Below the pieces are notes generated by a model, which searched no databases, was not told the origin of the DNA, and saw only the letters and a list, made by a program, of their open reading frames with translations. From assembly GCF_002933815.1 (NCBI RefSeq), contig NZ_BEYR01000005.1:62260-126259 (forward strand): 64,000 nt of DNA, given 5' to 3'. Of this stretch, positions 16,664 through 25,650 are shown in pieces. How positions within the stretch are numbered: the stretch's first letter is position 1; each line of letters opens with the position of its first letter. A program made the position numbers and the translations under genes. Origin of the DNA: Sphingobacterium sp. HMA12 (lineage in GTDB: Bacteria; Bacteroidota; Bacteroidia; Sphingobacteriales; Sphingobacteriaceae).

Positions 16664-17200
16664 GTGAAACATCTAAAACAATACAGAATTCCCTTTTCGG
16701 GACTCAACGCTGGAAAGCACAATTTTGAATTTGACATAAATAAAAAGTTCTTTGACTGCTACGAACATTCGATTGTAAAAGATGGCAATCTGAAAGCAGA
16801 AGTTGAATTGCAAAAACAGGAAAACCTGCTGATTTTGCATTTTGATATCCAAGGCGAGATTCAATTGACTTGTGATACCTGCTTGAAAGAGTTTATGTCA
16901 CCGATTTCAATTCAAGAACGGATATTGGTCAAATTCACGGATGAAGATTGGACAGACAATACTGAAGAAGTGTTGATCTTATCAAAAAGCGACCATGAGT
17001 TGGATATAGCTGAGTTATTGTACGAATACATCAATTTAGCTGTTCCCTATATCGTGAAATGTGAGGAGCAGGGAGAAGGCATAGCATGCGATCCTGAAAT
17101 GCTGGCTTTATTTACAAGCGAGCCGGATGCAGAGGAGCAAAAAGAAGAAGAAATTATCGACCCACGTTGGGAAGCATTGAGAAATATTAAAAATAACTAA
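16664..17200 (+). CDS. yceD: YceD-family (DUF177) protein
   Basis: A 178-residue protein of the YceD/DUF177 family, the gene normally found directly before rpmF and thought to act with 23S rRNA/ribosome maturation. The central CDTCLKEF with two cysteines is the family hallmark, matched by Cys in YIVKCEEQGEGIACDPEM further on. Starts at GTG 16664. Fourteen bp separate it from rpmF, so they form one transcript from the TAnnTTTG promoter upstream. Confidence 0.9.
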   Translation: MKHLKQYRIPFSGLNAGKHNFEFDINKKFFDCYEHSIVKDGNLKAEVELQKQENLLILHFDIQGEIQLTCDTCLKEFMSPISIQERILVKFTDEDWTDNTEEVLILSKSDHELDIAELLYEYINLAVPYIVKCEEQGEGIACDPEMLALFTSEPDAEEQKEEEIIDPRWEALRNIKNN

Positions 17201-17214
17201 AACAAAAATACGAG

Positions 17215-17406
17215 ATGGCACATCCAAAACGTAAAACTTCTAAATCAAGAAGAGACAAAAGAAGAACACATTATAAAGCTGAAGCTCCTAGCTTGACAGT
17301 ATGTAAAGAAACTGGCGCAGTTCATTTACCACACCGTGCATACACTGTAGACGGAAACTTGTACTACAACGGTAAATTGATCATTGAAAATACAGCTGTT
17401 GTCTAA
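17215..17406 (+). CDS. rpmF: 50S ribosomal protein L32
   Basis: A 63-residue basic protein starting MAHPKRKTSKSRRDKRRTHYK, the conserved N-terminus of L32 (usually MAVPKRKTSKSRRDxRR). Only one cysteine is left (VCKETG); the four-cysteine zinc site of the C+ form is absent, as in many C- paralogues. It is part of the large ribosomal subunit. Followed by a strong terminator before plsX. Confidence 0.96.
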   Translation: MAHPKRKTSKSRRDKRRTHYKAEAPSLTVCKETGAVHLPHRAYTVDGNLYYNGKLIIENTAVV

Positions 17407-17426
17407 GGTAAACCTTTCATAACACC

Positions 17427-17482
17427 AAAACATCCCAAACAAGCAATATTTTAGAAATTTGCTTTATTTTGGGATGTTTTTT
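17427..17482 (+). terminator. Intrinsic terminator after rpmF
   Basis: AAAACATCCCAAA pairs with TTTGGGATGTTTT (with an inner AAGCAA/TTTGCTT stem) and is followed by T residues. It partly separates yceD-rpmF from the plsX operon. Confidence 0.8.
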
Positions 17483-17512
17483 GCGTATTATTGATTTACT
17501 AAATAATAACGG

Positions 17513-18451
17513 ATGAAGATTGGTTTAGATATTTTAGGAGGAGATTATGCTCCTAAAGCAACGATAACAGGTGCGATTGAAGCACAAAAACAGCTTACTG
17601 GAGACCAAAAAATAGTCCTTTTTGGTAAAACTGAAGAGACTAAACAATTAATCGATCAAGCCGGAGGAAATTCATCTGACTTCGAATATGTGGAAGCTCC
17701 AGAAGTCATTGCAATGGGTGAACATCCAACCAAAGCGATAACTCAAAAACCCAACTCAAGTATTGCGAAGGGATTTGAATATTTAAAAAACAAAGAAATC
17801 GACTCATTCGCATCCGCTGGTAACACCGGAGCTATGCTCGTGGGATCGATGTTCAGCGTGAAAGCTATTCCAGGCGTATTGCGCCCAGCCATAGCATCAA
17901 TTGTTCCAAAATTGAAATCAGGATTCGGACTCCTACTGGATGTCGGCGCAAATGCAGACTGTAAACCGGAGATGCTGAATCAATTTGCAATGTTGGGCAG
18001 CCTCTTTGCCGAGCATGTATTCAATGTATCCAATCCTAAAGTCGGATTATTGAATATCGGAGAAGAAGAAGAAAAAGGAAACATTCTGACAACCTCTACC
18101 TACCCCCTACTTAAAGCCAACGACAAGATTAACTTTATCGGAAATGCAGAAGGCCGTGACCTGTTCAGTGACCATGCCGACGTATACGTCTGCGATGGAT
18201 TTACGGGTAATGTGGTCTTAAAACTTGCAGAATCATTTTATGTAGTGACCCTAAAAAAAGGTTTTAAAGATGATTTCTTCGACCGATTCAACTACGAGCA
18301 GTACGGCGGTAGTCCAATCTTAGGAGTCAATGCTCCTGTCATTATTGGTCATGGTATTTCAACACCGGAGGCCATTAAAAATATGGTTTTATTTTCAAGA
18401 GATATGATCGAGTCTAAATTCATTGACAGCATCAGATCTATTTTCAATTAA
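17513..18451 (+). CDS. plsX: Phosphate acyltransferase PlsX
   Basis: A 312-residue enzyme that makes acyl-phosphate from acyl-ACP, the first step of phospholipid assembly by the PlsX/PlsY route. MKIGLDILGGDYAPKATITGA at the start is the family signature (usually D-x-MGGD-x-AP), and GNTGAML, DVGANADCKP and VCDGFTGNVVLK follow. ATG 17513. It is followed by fabH after 6 bp, the standard lipid-gene order. Confidence 0.96.
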   Translation: MKIGLDILGGDYAPKATITGAIEAQKQLTGDQKIVLFGKTEETKQLIDQAGGNSSDFEYVEAPEVIAMGEHPTKAITQKPNSSIAKGFEYLKNKEIDSFASAGNTGAMLVGSMFSVKAIPGVLRPAIASIVPKLKSGFGLLLDVGANADCKPEMLNQFAMLGSLFAEHVFNVSNPKVGLLNIGEEEEKGNILTTSTYPLLKANDKINFIGNAEGRDLFSDHADVYVCDGFTGNVVLKLAESFYVVTLKKGFKDDFFDRFNYEQYGGSPILGVNAPVIIGHGISTPEAIKNMVLFSRDMIESKFIDSIRSIFN

Positions 18452-18457
18452 GTATTT

Positions 18458-19447
18458 ATGTCAAAGATTCATGCCGCAATTACGGCTGTAAATGGTTACG
18501 TTCCGGATTACATCCTCACCAACAAAGAGTTGGAAACAATGGTCGATACCAACGACGAGTGGATTGTATCACGAACAGGAATCAAAGAAAGACGCATCTT
18601 AAAGGGCGAAGGGCTTGCTACATCAGATCTCGCTGTACCTGCCGTTCAAGGTTTATTGAAAAAGAGAGGAATAGAAGCGACGGATATCGATTTAATTATC
18701 TTCTGTACCAGTACACCAGACATGTTGTTTCCTGCTACAGCAAATATTCTAGCTGATAAAATCGGAGCGACAAATGCTTGGGGATTCGATCTTCAGGCAG
18801 CTTGTTCAGGCTTCTTGTTCGGCCTAAATACCGGAACACAGTTTATCACCGCAGGCACACACAAAAAAGTGCTTGTTGTCGGTGCAGATAAAATGTCATC
18901 GGTCATCAATTATCAAGACCGTAATACCTGTATCCTGTTTGGAGATGGTTGTGGCTGTGTGTTATTGGAGCCAAATGAAGAAGGATTGGGTATACAGGAT
19001 GCGATTTTGAAAACAGATGGTTCTGGTGGCCAATACCTCAATATTAAAGGTGGTGGTTCATTAAATCCAGCTTCACATGCTACTGTAGACGCAGGATTAC
19101 ATTATGCGTACCAAGAAGGCCGTACAGTATTCAAATTTGCCGTAACCAATATGGCGGACGTAGCGCATGAAGTGATGGAGAAAAACAATTTGAAATCAGA
19201 AGATATCGCTTGGTTGGTACCACATCAGGCCAATAAACGTATCATCGATGCAACAGCCGAACGTGTCGGCCTTCCAGATGAAAAAGTGATGGTAAACATC
19301 CAAAAATACGGTAATACCACCAGTGGGACAATCCCACTATGCCTATGGGAATGGGAATCTCAATTGAAAAAAGGAGACAACCTGATCCTTGCCGCTTTCG
19401 GCGGTGGTTTCACCTGGGGATCCATCTATTTAAAATGGGCGTATTAA
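18458..19447 (+). CDS. fabH: 3-oxoacyl-ACP synthase III (FabH)
   Basis: A 329-residue condensing enzyme that starts fatty-acid synthesis from acetyl-CoA (or branched acyl-CoA) and malonyl-ACP. The catalytic triad is visible: Cys in LQAACSGFLFG, His in WLVPHQANKRI and Asn in YGNTTSGTIPL. Length is normal for the family. Six bp separate it from plsX; accB and accC follow, so all the early steps of fatty-acid synthesis are grouped here. Confidence 0.96.
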   Translation: MSKIHAAITAVNGYVPDYILTNKELETMVDTNDEWIVSRTGIKERRILKGEGLATSDLAVPAVQGLLKKRGIEATDIDLIIFCTSTPDMLFPATANILADKIGATNAWGFDLQAACSGFLFGLNTGTQFITAGTHKKVLVVGADKMSSVINYQDRNTCILFGDGCGCVLLEPNEEGLGIQDAILKTDGSGGQYLNIKGGGSLNPASHATVDAGLHYAYQEGRTVFKFAVTNMADVAHEVMEKNNLKSEDIAWLVPHQANKRIIDATAERVGLPDEKVMVNIQKYGNTTSGTIPLCLWEWESQLKKGDNLILAAFGGGFTWGSIYLKWAY

Positions 19448-19472
19448 TTGTCCATTTTATGGTATAATTTAT

Positions 19473-19480
19473 TACTTTTG
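19473..19480 (+). promoter_or_regulatory. -7 box before accB
   Basis: TACTTTTG fits TAnnTTTG and lies 42 bp before the accB start; ATTG at 19447-19450 is a possible -33 element with 22 bp spacing. Suggests accB can be transcribed separately from fabH. Confidence 0.5.
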
Positions 19481-19522
19481 ACAGTTAGAATTTTTTAAGA
19501 AACAAACAAAACCTAGAATACT

Positions 19523-20002
19523 ATGGGTATGGATATCAAACAAATTCAGGACTTGATTAAATTCGTTTCAAAATCAGGTGTGAATGAAGTCTCGATTGAA
19601 GAGCAAGATTTTAAAATTACAATAAAAACAAATCAAGAGCCTACGTACGTAACAGCTACTGTTCCTGCTGTAGCACCTGTTGCTGCCGCTCCGGTTGCTC
19701 AAGCAGCAGCTCCAGCTCCTGTGGCTACTCCTGCTGCGCCAGCCGCTAGCAATGACGCAAACTTGATTACCGTTAAATCACCTATGATCGGTACATTCTA
19801 CCGTTCAGCAGGCCCGGGTAAACCGTCTTTCGTTAATATTGGAGATGATATCAATACTGGTTCTGTATTGTGCATTGTTGAAGCAATGAAATTGTTCAAC
19901 GAAATCGAATCTGAAGTTTCTGGTAAAATCGTTAAGATTTTGGTAGAAGATGCTCAACCTGTTGAGTATGATCAACCATTATTCTTAGTAGAGCCTAAGT
20001 AA
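19523..20002 (+). CDS. accB: Biotin carboxyl carrier protein of acetyl-CoA carboxylase
   Basis: A 159-residue BCCP. The N-terminal segment is followed by an Ala/Pro/Val-rich linker (about residues 46-77) and the biotinyl domain, with the biotinylated lysine Lys123 in EAMKLFNEI. It carries CO2 from AccC to the carboxyltransferase to make malonyl-CoA. ATG 19523 is used; a second ATG two codons later is also possible. A terminator-like hairpin separates it from accC. Confidence 0.96.
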   Translation: MGMDIKQIQDLIKFVSKSGVNEVSIEEQDFKITIKTNQEPTYVTATVPAVAPVAAAPVAQAAAPAPVATPAAPAASNDANLITVKSPMIGTFYRSAGPGKPSFVNIGDDINTGSVLCIVEAMKLFNEIESEVSGKIVKILVEDAQPVEYDQPLFLVEPK

Positions 20003-20024
20003 TTTACAAACGTAAATGAATACT

Positions 20025-20051
20025 ATGTAGCCTCCAAAGGGCTACATTTTT
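20025..20051 (+). terminator. Terminator-like hairpin between accB and accC
   Basis: ATGTAGCC (20025-20032) pairs with GGCTACAT (20040-20047), followed by TTTTTG. It lies inside what is usually one operon and could lower accC expression relative to accB. Confidence 0.65.
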
Positions 20052-20073
20052 GTAAACTTCATAATTCAAGAAA

Positions 20074-21429
20074 ATGTTTAAAAAAATATTAATTGCAAAT
20101 AGAGGAGAGATTGCCCTGCGCATTATCCGTACCTGCCGTGAGATGGGTATCAAAAGTGTTGCAGTATATTCAACCGCAGATAGAGACAGCTTACACGTAC
20201 GCTTTGCTGATGAAGCGGTCTGTATTGGCCCTCCACCGAGTAAAGATTCTTACTTAAACATTCCTAATATTATTTCTGCGGCTGAATTGACAAATGCAGA
20301 TGCAATTCATCCAGGATATGGTTTCTTGTCTGAGAACGCTCGTTTTTCAGCAATCTGTGCAGAGTATGGCATCAAATTTATCGGTGCTACTGCTGAACAA
20401 ATTGAGAAAATGGGCGACAAGTCCCGTGCGAAGGATACCATGAAACAAGCAGGTGTGCCTACTGTTCCGGGATCAGATGGTTTGATCTCAAACGTAAAAG
20501 AAGGCATCACATTGGCCAATGAAATAGGTTACCCTGTTATTATTAAAGCAACTGCCGGAGGTGGCGGTCGCGGGATGCGCATCATCTGGAAAGACGAAGA
20601 GTTCGAACCAGCTTGGGATTCTGCTCGTGTTGAATCTGCGGCAGCATTTGGTAATGATGGTATCTACCTTGAAAAATATGTTGAAGAACCCCGTCACATT
20701 GAATTCCAGATCGTAGGCGACCAGTTTGGTACAGTATGTCACTTATCCGAACGTGACTGCTCGATCCAACGTCGTCACCAAAAATTGATCGAAGAATCTC
20801 CTTCCCCATTTATGACACCTGAATTAAGAGCTGAAATGGGTGAAGCTGCGGTGAAAGGTGCAAAAGCTGTAAACTATGAAGGTGCCGGTACAATCGAATT
20901 TTTGGTTGACAAACACCGTAACTTCTATTTTATGGAGATGAATACGCGTATTCAAGTAGAGCATCCTGTCACAGAAGAAGTGATCAACTTCGATCTGATC
21001 AAAGAACAGATCAAGGTTGCTGCTGGTATTCCGATCTCCGGAAAAAATTATGAACCGGAAATGCACGCGATCGAGTGTCGTATCAATGCAGAAGATCCGT
21101 TCAACAATTTCCGTCCTTCACCGGGCAAAATAACGAACTTTCATTCTCCGGGAGGCCATGGCGTACGCGTAGATACACACGTTTACTCGGGCTATACCAT
21201 CCCACCAAACTATGACTCGATGATCGCTAAATTGATCACTGTGGCACAAACACGTGAAGAAGCGATCTGTACCATGGAGCGTGCACTGAGTGAATTTGTA
21301 ATTGAAGGGATCAAAACAACCATTCCTTTGCATCTGAGATTGATGCGTGACCCTAACTTTAGAGCAGGCAATTTCACAACAAAGTTCATGGAAACATTTG
21401 ACCTAACTGAATATCCTGTAGAAGATTAA
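20074..21429 (+). CDS. accC: Biotin carboxylase subunit of acetyl-CoA carboxylase
   Basis: A 451-residue ATP-grasp enzyme that carboxylates the biotin on AccB. MFKKILIANRGEIALRIIRT is the signature N-terminus; the glycine-rich ATP loop GGGGRGMR, the EMNTRIQVEHPVTE active-site segment and RPSPG all match. Length is normal. Follows accB after 71 bp that contain a hairpin, and is itself followed by a strong terminator. Confidence 0.96.
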   Translation: MFKKILIANRGEIALRIIRTCREMGIKSVAVYSTADRDSLHVRFADEAVCIGPPPSKDSYLNIPNIISAAELTNADAIHPGYGFLSENARFSAICAEYGIKFIGATAEQIEKMGDKSRAKDTMKQAGVPTVPGSDGLISNVKEGITLANEIGYPVIIKATAGGGGRGMRIIWKDEEFEPAWDSARVESAAAFGNDGIYLEKYVEEPRHIEFQIVGDQFGTVCHLSERDCSIQRRHQKLIEESPSPFMTPELRAEMGEAAVKGAKAVNYEGAGTIEFLVDKHRNFYFMEMNTRIQVEHPVTEEVINFDLIKEQIKVAAGIPISGKNYEPEMHAIECRINAEDPFNNFRPSPGKITNFHSPGGHGVRVDTHVYSGYTIPPNYDSMIAKLITVAQTREEAICTMERALSEFVIEGIKTTIPLHLRLMRDPNFRAGNFTTKFMETFDLTEYPVED

Positions 21430-21452
21430 ATAAAATTATCTTTACATACATA

Positions 21453-21490
21453 AAAAATACCATTCTTTACAATAAGAATGGTATTTTTGT
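21453..21490 (+). terminator. Intrinsic terminator after accC
   Basis: AAAAATACCATTCTT (21453-21467) pairs perfectly with AAGAATGGTATTTTT (21474-21488). Confidence 0.85.
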
Positions 21491-21505
21491 TTCCAAACAA
21501 TTTTT

Positions 21506-22366
21506 ATGAGTACACCAAATTCGAAAGATCTAATACAAGCTATCAAAAATAAGGGAAAGAATATAGAAGCAGAAATGTCTTTCTTTGACCATCTTGAGGT
21601 CTTAAGATGGCATTTGGTTCGTTCAGCTATTGCAATCTGTATCTTTGCGGGAATCGCGTTCACATTCTACGATTTCGTATTTAAAGATATTATCATGGGG
21701 CCCAAAAATCTGGATTTTTGGACTTATCGCATGATGTGTAAAGCTGCCGATGCTTTTAATCTTGCTGACTTCTGTGTTAAGAAAATACCTTTTAACATTA
21801 TCAATACGGAATTAGCTGGGCAATTCATGCTCCAGATAAACTCTTGTCTACTGATGGCTTTGATGATGGGTTTTCCCTATCTCTTATTCGAAATTTGGCT
21901 ATTTGTAAAACCAGCACTGACAGATGTAGAAAGACGGTCGGCACGTGGATTTGTGTTTTACTCTTCCATGTTATTTATTTTAGGTGCGCTTTTCGGATAC
22001 TATATCGTTGTACCCCTATCCATCAATTTCCTGGCGAACGTATCTTTAAGTGACGAAATTGTCAACCAGATTACCATTGACAATTACCTGTCTACGATTG
22101 CAACATTGACATTAGGTTGTGGAATTGTTTTCCTGCTTCCGATTCTGGTATTTATTCTTTCTAAAATAGGAATTATGACACCTGAATTTATGCGCGCCAG
22201 CCGTCGTTATGCAACCGTAATCATTTTGGTCATAGCAGCGATCATCACACCTTCTGCAGATATTATCACGATGCTGACTGTTGCAGCTCCGATGTTCTTA
22301 TTATATGAAGTAAGTATCATGGTCTCTGCAGATGTCAAAAGAAAAAAATTAGCACAAGAAAAATAA
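21506..22366 (+). CDS. tatC: Sec-independent protein translocase TatC
   Basis: A 286-residue polytopic membrane protein, the signal-peptide receptor of the twin-arginine translocase. The N-terminal EAEMSFFDHLEVLRWHLVRS carries the conserved cytoplasmic motif (F-x-HL-x-ELR type), and six membrane segments follow, with FVKPALTDVERRSARGFV in a loop. No tatA is adjacent in this window. A possible Tat substrate with an SRRQFLK signal is encoded at 33558. Confidence 0.95.
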   Translation: MSTPNSKDLIQAIKNKGKNIEAEMSFFDHLEVLRWHLVRSAIAICIFAGIAFTFYDFVFKDIIMGPKNLDFWTYRMMCKAADAFNLADFCVKKIPFNIINTELAGQFMLQINSCLLMALMMGFPYLLFEIWLFVKPALTDVERRSARGFVFYSSMLFILGALFGYYIVVPLSINFLANVSLSDEIVNQITIDNYLSTIATLTLGCGIVFLLPILVFILSKIGIMTPEFMRASRRYATVIILVIAAIITPSADIITMLTVAAPMFLLYEVSIMVSADVKRKKLAQEK

Positions 22367-22378
22367 AATAACAATAGA

Positions 22379-22825
22379 ATGAGCAGCGTAAAGAAAATTG
22401 CGATTGGAAGTGACCATGCAGGTTTTGAGTACAAAACAGCATTGGTTAGCTTTTTAAATGAATTGGGTTATGAAGTAACGGATTTTGGTACAAACTCGCC
22501 AGATTCAGTAGATTACCCAGATTTTGCCCACCCAGTCGCATCCGCAGTAGAAAACAAAGAGGCTGATGCTGGCGTATTAATTTGTGGCAGCGCAAATGGT
22601 GTTGCGATCACTGCCAATAAACATCAAAATATCCGTGCCGCAATCTGTTGGCTGGAGGAAATTGCCGCATTGGCACGCCAACACAACGATGCGAATGTCG
22701 TATGTGTGCCGGCCCGATTTATAGATCTTGATTTAGCTAAAAAGATCGTGTCAACTTTTATGACAACAGAATTTGAAGGTGGTCGTCATGCCAACCGTGT
22801 CAACAAAATAGCTTGCAGCTGTTAA
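22379..22825 (+). CDS. rpiB: Ribose-5-phosphate isomerase B
   Basis: A 148-residue RpiB/LacAB-family isomerase that interconverts ribose 5-phosphate and ribulose 5-phosphate. Typical segments: IGSDHAGFEYK, DFGTNSPDSVDYPDFA, the active-site Cys in LICGSANGVAITANK, and the HNDANVVCVPAR segment. It starts 12 bp after tatC and is followed by a terminator. Confidence 0.95.
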   Translation: MSSVKKIAIGSDHAGFEYKTALVSFLNELGYEVTDFGTNSPDSVDYPDFAHPVASAVENKEADAGVLICGSANGVAITANKHQNIRAAICWLEEIAALARQHNDANVVCVPARFIDLDLAKKIVSTFMTTEFEGGRHANRVNKIACSC

Positions 22826-22844
22826 TAAATTAACATATTTTAAG

Positions 22845-22886
22845 AAGCGGATGAGAAGTAAACCATACTTTTCATCCGCTTTTTTA
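22845..22886 (+). terminator. Intrinsic terminator after rpiB
   Basis: A 16-bp stem with one wobble (22845-22860 / 22866-22881, AAGCGGATGA...TCATCCGCTT) followed by TTTTTT. Confidence 0.88.
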
Positions 22887-22938
22887 GTTATATTGTGTAG
22901 ATGTAAGGAAGGCGGGAATCATAAAAACAAAGTAATAG

Positions 22939-22982
22939 ATACAGCTTAATGTCTAGGCTTAACAGTACCTAGATCGCTGTAT
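22939..22982 (+). other. Nested stem-loop in leader of M28 peptidase gene
   Basis: ATACAGC (22939-22945) pairs with GCTGTAT (22976-22982), and inside it CTAGG (22953-22957) pairs with CCTAG (22968-22972). It ends 26 bp before the start codon. No U tract follows, so it is not a normal terminator; it may be an RNA structure in the leader or an operator. Confidence 0.4.
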
Positions 22983-23008
22983 TAAACACCAAATGAATAA
23001 AATAAACA

Positions 23009-24583
23009 ATGAAGAAAATACATAACCTGATCTGGGTAGCATTTGCTATGGTGAGCTGTGCTCAGGCACAGGACGTTAGCAGCAAATATGCCAGCGAAAT
23101 CACCGTAGAATCTACACAAAAGCATTTGCGGACACTCGCTTCCGTAGACTTTGAAGGAAGAGGAACAGGACAAAAAGGCGGGCAGCTGGCTGCAGATTAT
23201 ATCGCAAACGAGTTCAAGAAATATGGGCTTTCAGCTCCGGTCAACGGGTCTTATTTCCAACCTCTTCAGCTTATACATAACAGTTTTAAGGTCAGTCAAT
23301 TTACAATCAATGACAGACCTTTTCTAAACGGAAAAGATATTTTTGTCATTGGTAACAACGAGGACAAACTCTTTGAAAGCAATGAGATTATCTTCGTAGG
23401 CTACGGCATAGATGATCCAAAGTATTCTGATATCAACGGTTTAGATTTGACCAATAAAGTTGTCATGTTATTGAATGAAGGAGAACCGACGGATGACAAG
23501 GGAAATTCTTGGATTACCGGAAAAAAGACACCGTCTGACTGGTCGACAAGCAGAAATAAAAAAATAAAGGAAATTCTCAAGAAGAAACCAAAGTTGGTGC
23601 TGGCTGTCAACAGTCAGCTTTCGCAATTACTTGAAGATGCGGGAGACCGTGCTACCGAAGGCCGCTTTAACCTGGCCATAGATCAGCCGGCACCCGAAAA
23701 ATCCCCTATGATCCCCGTGGTCAACATTACCGATCATGCAGCGAATTATATATTCAATCTGGCACGGACAAATCTTGCGGCTGTTGTCGGTAAAATCAAC
23801 CGTTCCGGACAGGCAAATTCCTTTGCGATCAGTACAAACCTTAAAGCGGAGTTTGGCACAAATGCAAAACCTTTAACTGACCCAAATATCCTGGGATATT
23901 TAGAAGGAACTGACAAAAAAGATGAAATTGTCGTCATTGGCGGGCATTATGATCACGACGGCAAAGATTCCAAAGGAAACATCTTCTTCGGTGCAGATGA
24001 CAATGCATCCGGAACAACGGCTGTACTTGAGCTCGCGCGTAGCTTTTCCCGCGCAAAAGCCGCAGGTAATGGTCCAAGGCGCAGTATTTTATTTATTACC
24101 TATGCAGCTGAAGAAAAAGGTTTACTCGGCTCTAAATTTTATATCGAAAACCCGGTCTTTCCTTTGGCAAATACAGTAGCCTGTATCAACATCGATATGA
24201 TCGGGCGTGTCGATGACAAACATCTCAAAGGAAATCATGATTATATTCATGCGATCGGTTCAGACAAACTAAGCTCTGAACTCTATCAGATCAATAAAGA
24301 TGAAAATGACAAAAACACCAAACTGGAGATAGATTACATGTATGACAATCCCAAAGATCCAATGCGTCTTTATTACCGTTCTGATCATTATAACTTTGCA
24401 AAGAAAGGCATACCATCCATCTTCTATTTTTCGGGCCTCCATCCGGACTATCACACACCGGCGGACACCTATGATAAAATCGACTTCCCGCTGATGGTCA
24501 AACGGGAAAAATTGGTCTTTTTTACAGCATGGCAGATCGCCAATAGAGAAAATCGCCTGGCAATAGACAGTAACAAAGAATAA
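23009..24583 (+). CDS. M28 metallopeptidase with PA domain, secreted
   Basis: A 524-residue exported peptidase. Signal peptide MKKIHNLIWVAFAMVSCAQAQ; cleavage could be by SPI after AQAQ or as a lipoprotein at Cys17. A PA-type insert (about 110-270) precedes the catalytic M28 domain, which has all zinc ligands: His in GGHYDHDG, Asp in GADDNASG, Glu-Glu in AAEEKGLLG, Asp in NIDMIGR and His in DYHTPADT. Such enzymes are broad aminopeptidases in the periplasm or on the surface. A smaller M28 paralogue without the PA insert is encoded at 47912. Confidence 0.92.
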   Translation: MKKIHNLIWVAFAMVSCAQAQDVSSKYASEITVESTQKHLRTLASVDFEGRGTGQKGGQLAADYIANEFKKYGLSAPVNGSYFQPLQLIHNSFKVSQFTINDRPFLNGKDIFVIGNNEDKLFESNEIIFVGYGIDDPKYSDINGLDLTNKVVMLLNEGEPTDDKGNSWITGKKTPSDWSTSRNKKIKEILKKKPKLVLAVNSQLSQLLEDAGDRATEGRFNLAIDQPAPEKSPMIPVVNITDHAANYIFNLARTNLAAVVGKINRSGQANSFAISTNLKAEFGTNAKPLTDPNILGYLEGTDKKDEIVVIGGHYDHDGKDSKGNIFFGADDNASGTTAVLELARSFSRAKAAGNGPRRSILFITYAAEEKGLLGSKFYIENPVFPLANTVACINIDMIGRVDDKHLKGNHDYIHAIGSDKLSSELYQINKDENDKNTKLEIDYMYDNPKDPMRLYYRSDHYNFAKKGIPSIFYFSGLHPDYHTPADTYDKIDFPLMVKREKLVFFTAWQIANRENRLAIDSNKE

Positions 24584-24606
24584 GTATACGCTTTTCAATA
24601 AACGAA

Positions 24607-24646
24607 CAAAGTCCCTGGTATTAAATTCCCGGGACTTTGTGTTTTT
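24607..24646 (+). terminator. Intrinsic terminator after M28 gene
   Basis: CAAAGTCCCTGG (24607-24618) pairs with CCCGGGACTTTG (24628-24639) with one wobble, followed by a T-rich stretch. Confidence 0.75.
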
Positions 24647-24710
24647 GATCAAAATCGAGAACAAAGCCCCTAAATATTTGTTATATTTATTATAACACAG
24701 CAAAAGATAT

Positions 24711-25646
24711 ATGGCATTTGTAGACTATTATAAAGTGCTTGACATTGATAAAACGGCTTCGGCGGATGATATCAAAAAAGCATATCGAAAACTAGCGCGT
24801 AAATATCATCCTGATGTCAATCCCAATGATAATGAGGCTAAACAACGGTTCCAGGAGATCAATGAAGCGAATGAAGTCTTATCCGATCCCGAGAAACGTA
24901 AAAAATATGACCAATATGGCGAACATTGGCAACATGGAGAGGAGTACGAAAAAGCACAACAGCAATACCGACAATCCCAATCTGGCGGTGGCAATCCTTT
25001 TGGCAGCGGCGGGACCCCATTTGGAGGCGGTTCGGGTTCCTACGAGTATACCGGAAATTTTGATGATGGTCAATTCTCAGATTTTTTCGAGCAGATGTTT
25101 GGCAGTCGACGCGGTGGTGGCAGACAAAGTACCTTCCGTGGGCAGGACTTTAATGCCGAACTGAGTTTAACGCTCCAACAGGCCTACACTACCCACCAAC
25201 AAACCTTTAATATCAACGGCAAGAGTATCCGTATTACGATTCATGCAGGTGTTGAGGATGGACAGAAAATCAAATTAAAGGGCTATGGTAGCGAAGGAAT
25301 CAATGGTGGCCCTAAAGGCGATTTATATATTACCATCAACATCACGCCCGATGCAACTTTCAAACGTCAGGGAAATGATCTGTACACCTCGCTGGATGTA
25401 GACCTCTATACGGCGATTTTAGGTGGCGAGGCAACACTCGACACCTTTGGCGGTAAGGTCAAATTAAAGATCAAACCCGAAAGTCAAAACGGCGCAAAAA
25501 TGCGGCTCAAGGGCAAGGGTTTTCCAATCTACCGCAAAGAAGGTGAATTTGGAGACCTCTACGTAAGCCTCAACATCAAAATGCCCAGCAATCTTTCCGA
25601 TGACGAAAAAGCGCTGTTTCAACAATTGAAGGATTTAAAACAATAA
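24711..25646 (+). CDS. cbpA: DnaJ-family co-chaperone, CbpA type
   Basis: A 311-residue J-protein without the DnaJ zinc-finger. The J domain (1-70) has the HPD motif at His33-Pro34-Asp35; a Gly/Phe/Ser-rich linker (about 85-150) follows and then the two beta-type substrate domains of the DnaJ C region. CbpA-type proteins stimulate DnaK and bind curved DNA. The next gene, 4 bp downstream, encodes a CbpM-like partner, which strengthens the CbpA assignment. Confidence 0.92.
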   Translation: MAFVDYYKVLDIDKTASADDIKKAYRKLARKYHPDVNPNDNEAKQRFQEINEANEVLSDPEKRKKYDQYGEHWQHGEEYEKAQQQYRQSQSGGGNPFGSGGTPFGGGSGSYEYTGNFDDGQFSDFFEQMFGSRRGGGRQSTFRGQDFNAELSLTLQQAYTTHQQTFNINGKSIRITIHAGVEDGQKIKLKGYGSEGINGGPKGDLYITINITPDATFKRQGNDLYTSLDVDLYTAILGGEATLDTFGGKVKLKIKPESQNGAKMRLKGKGFPIYRKEGEFGDLYVSLNIKMPSNLSDDEKALFQQLKDLKQ

Positions 25647-25650
25647 TCTT

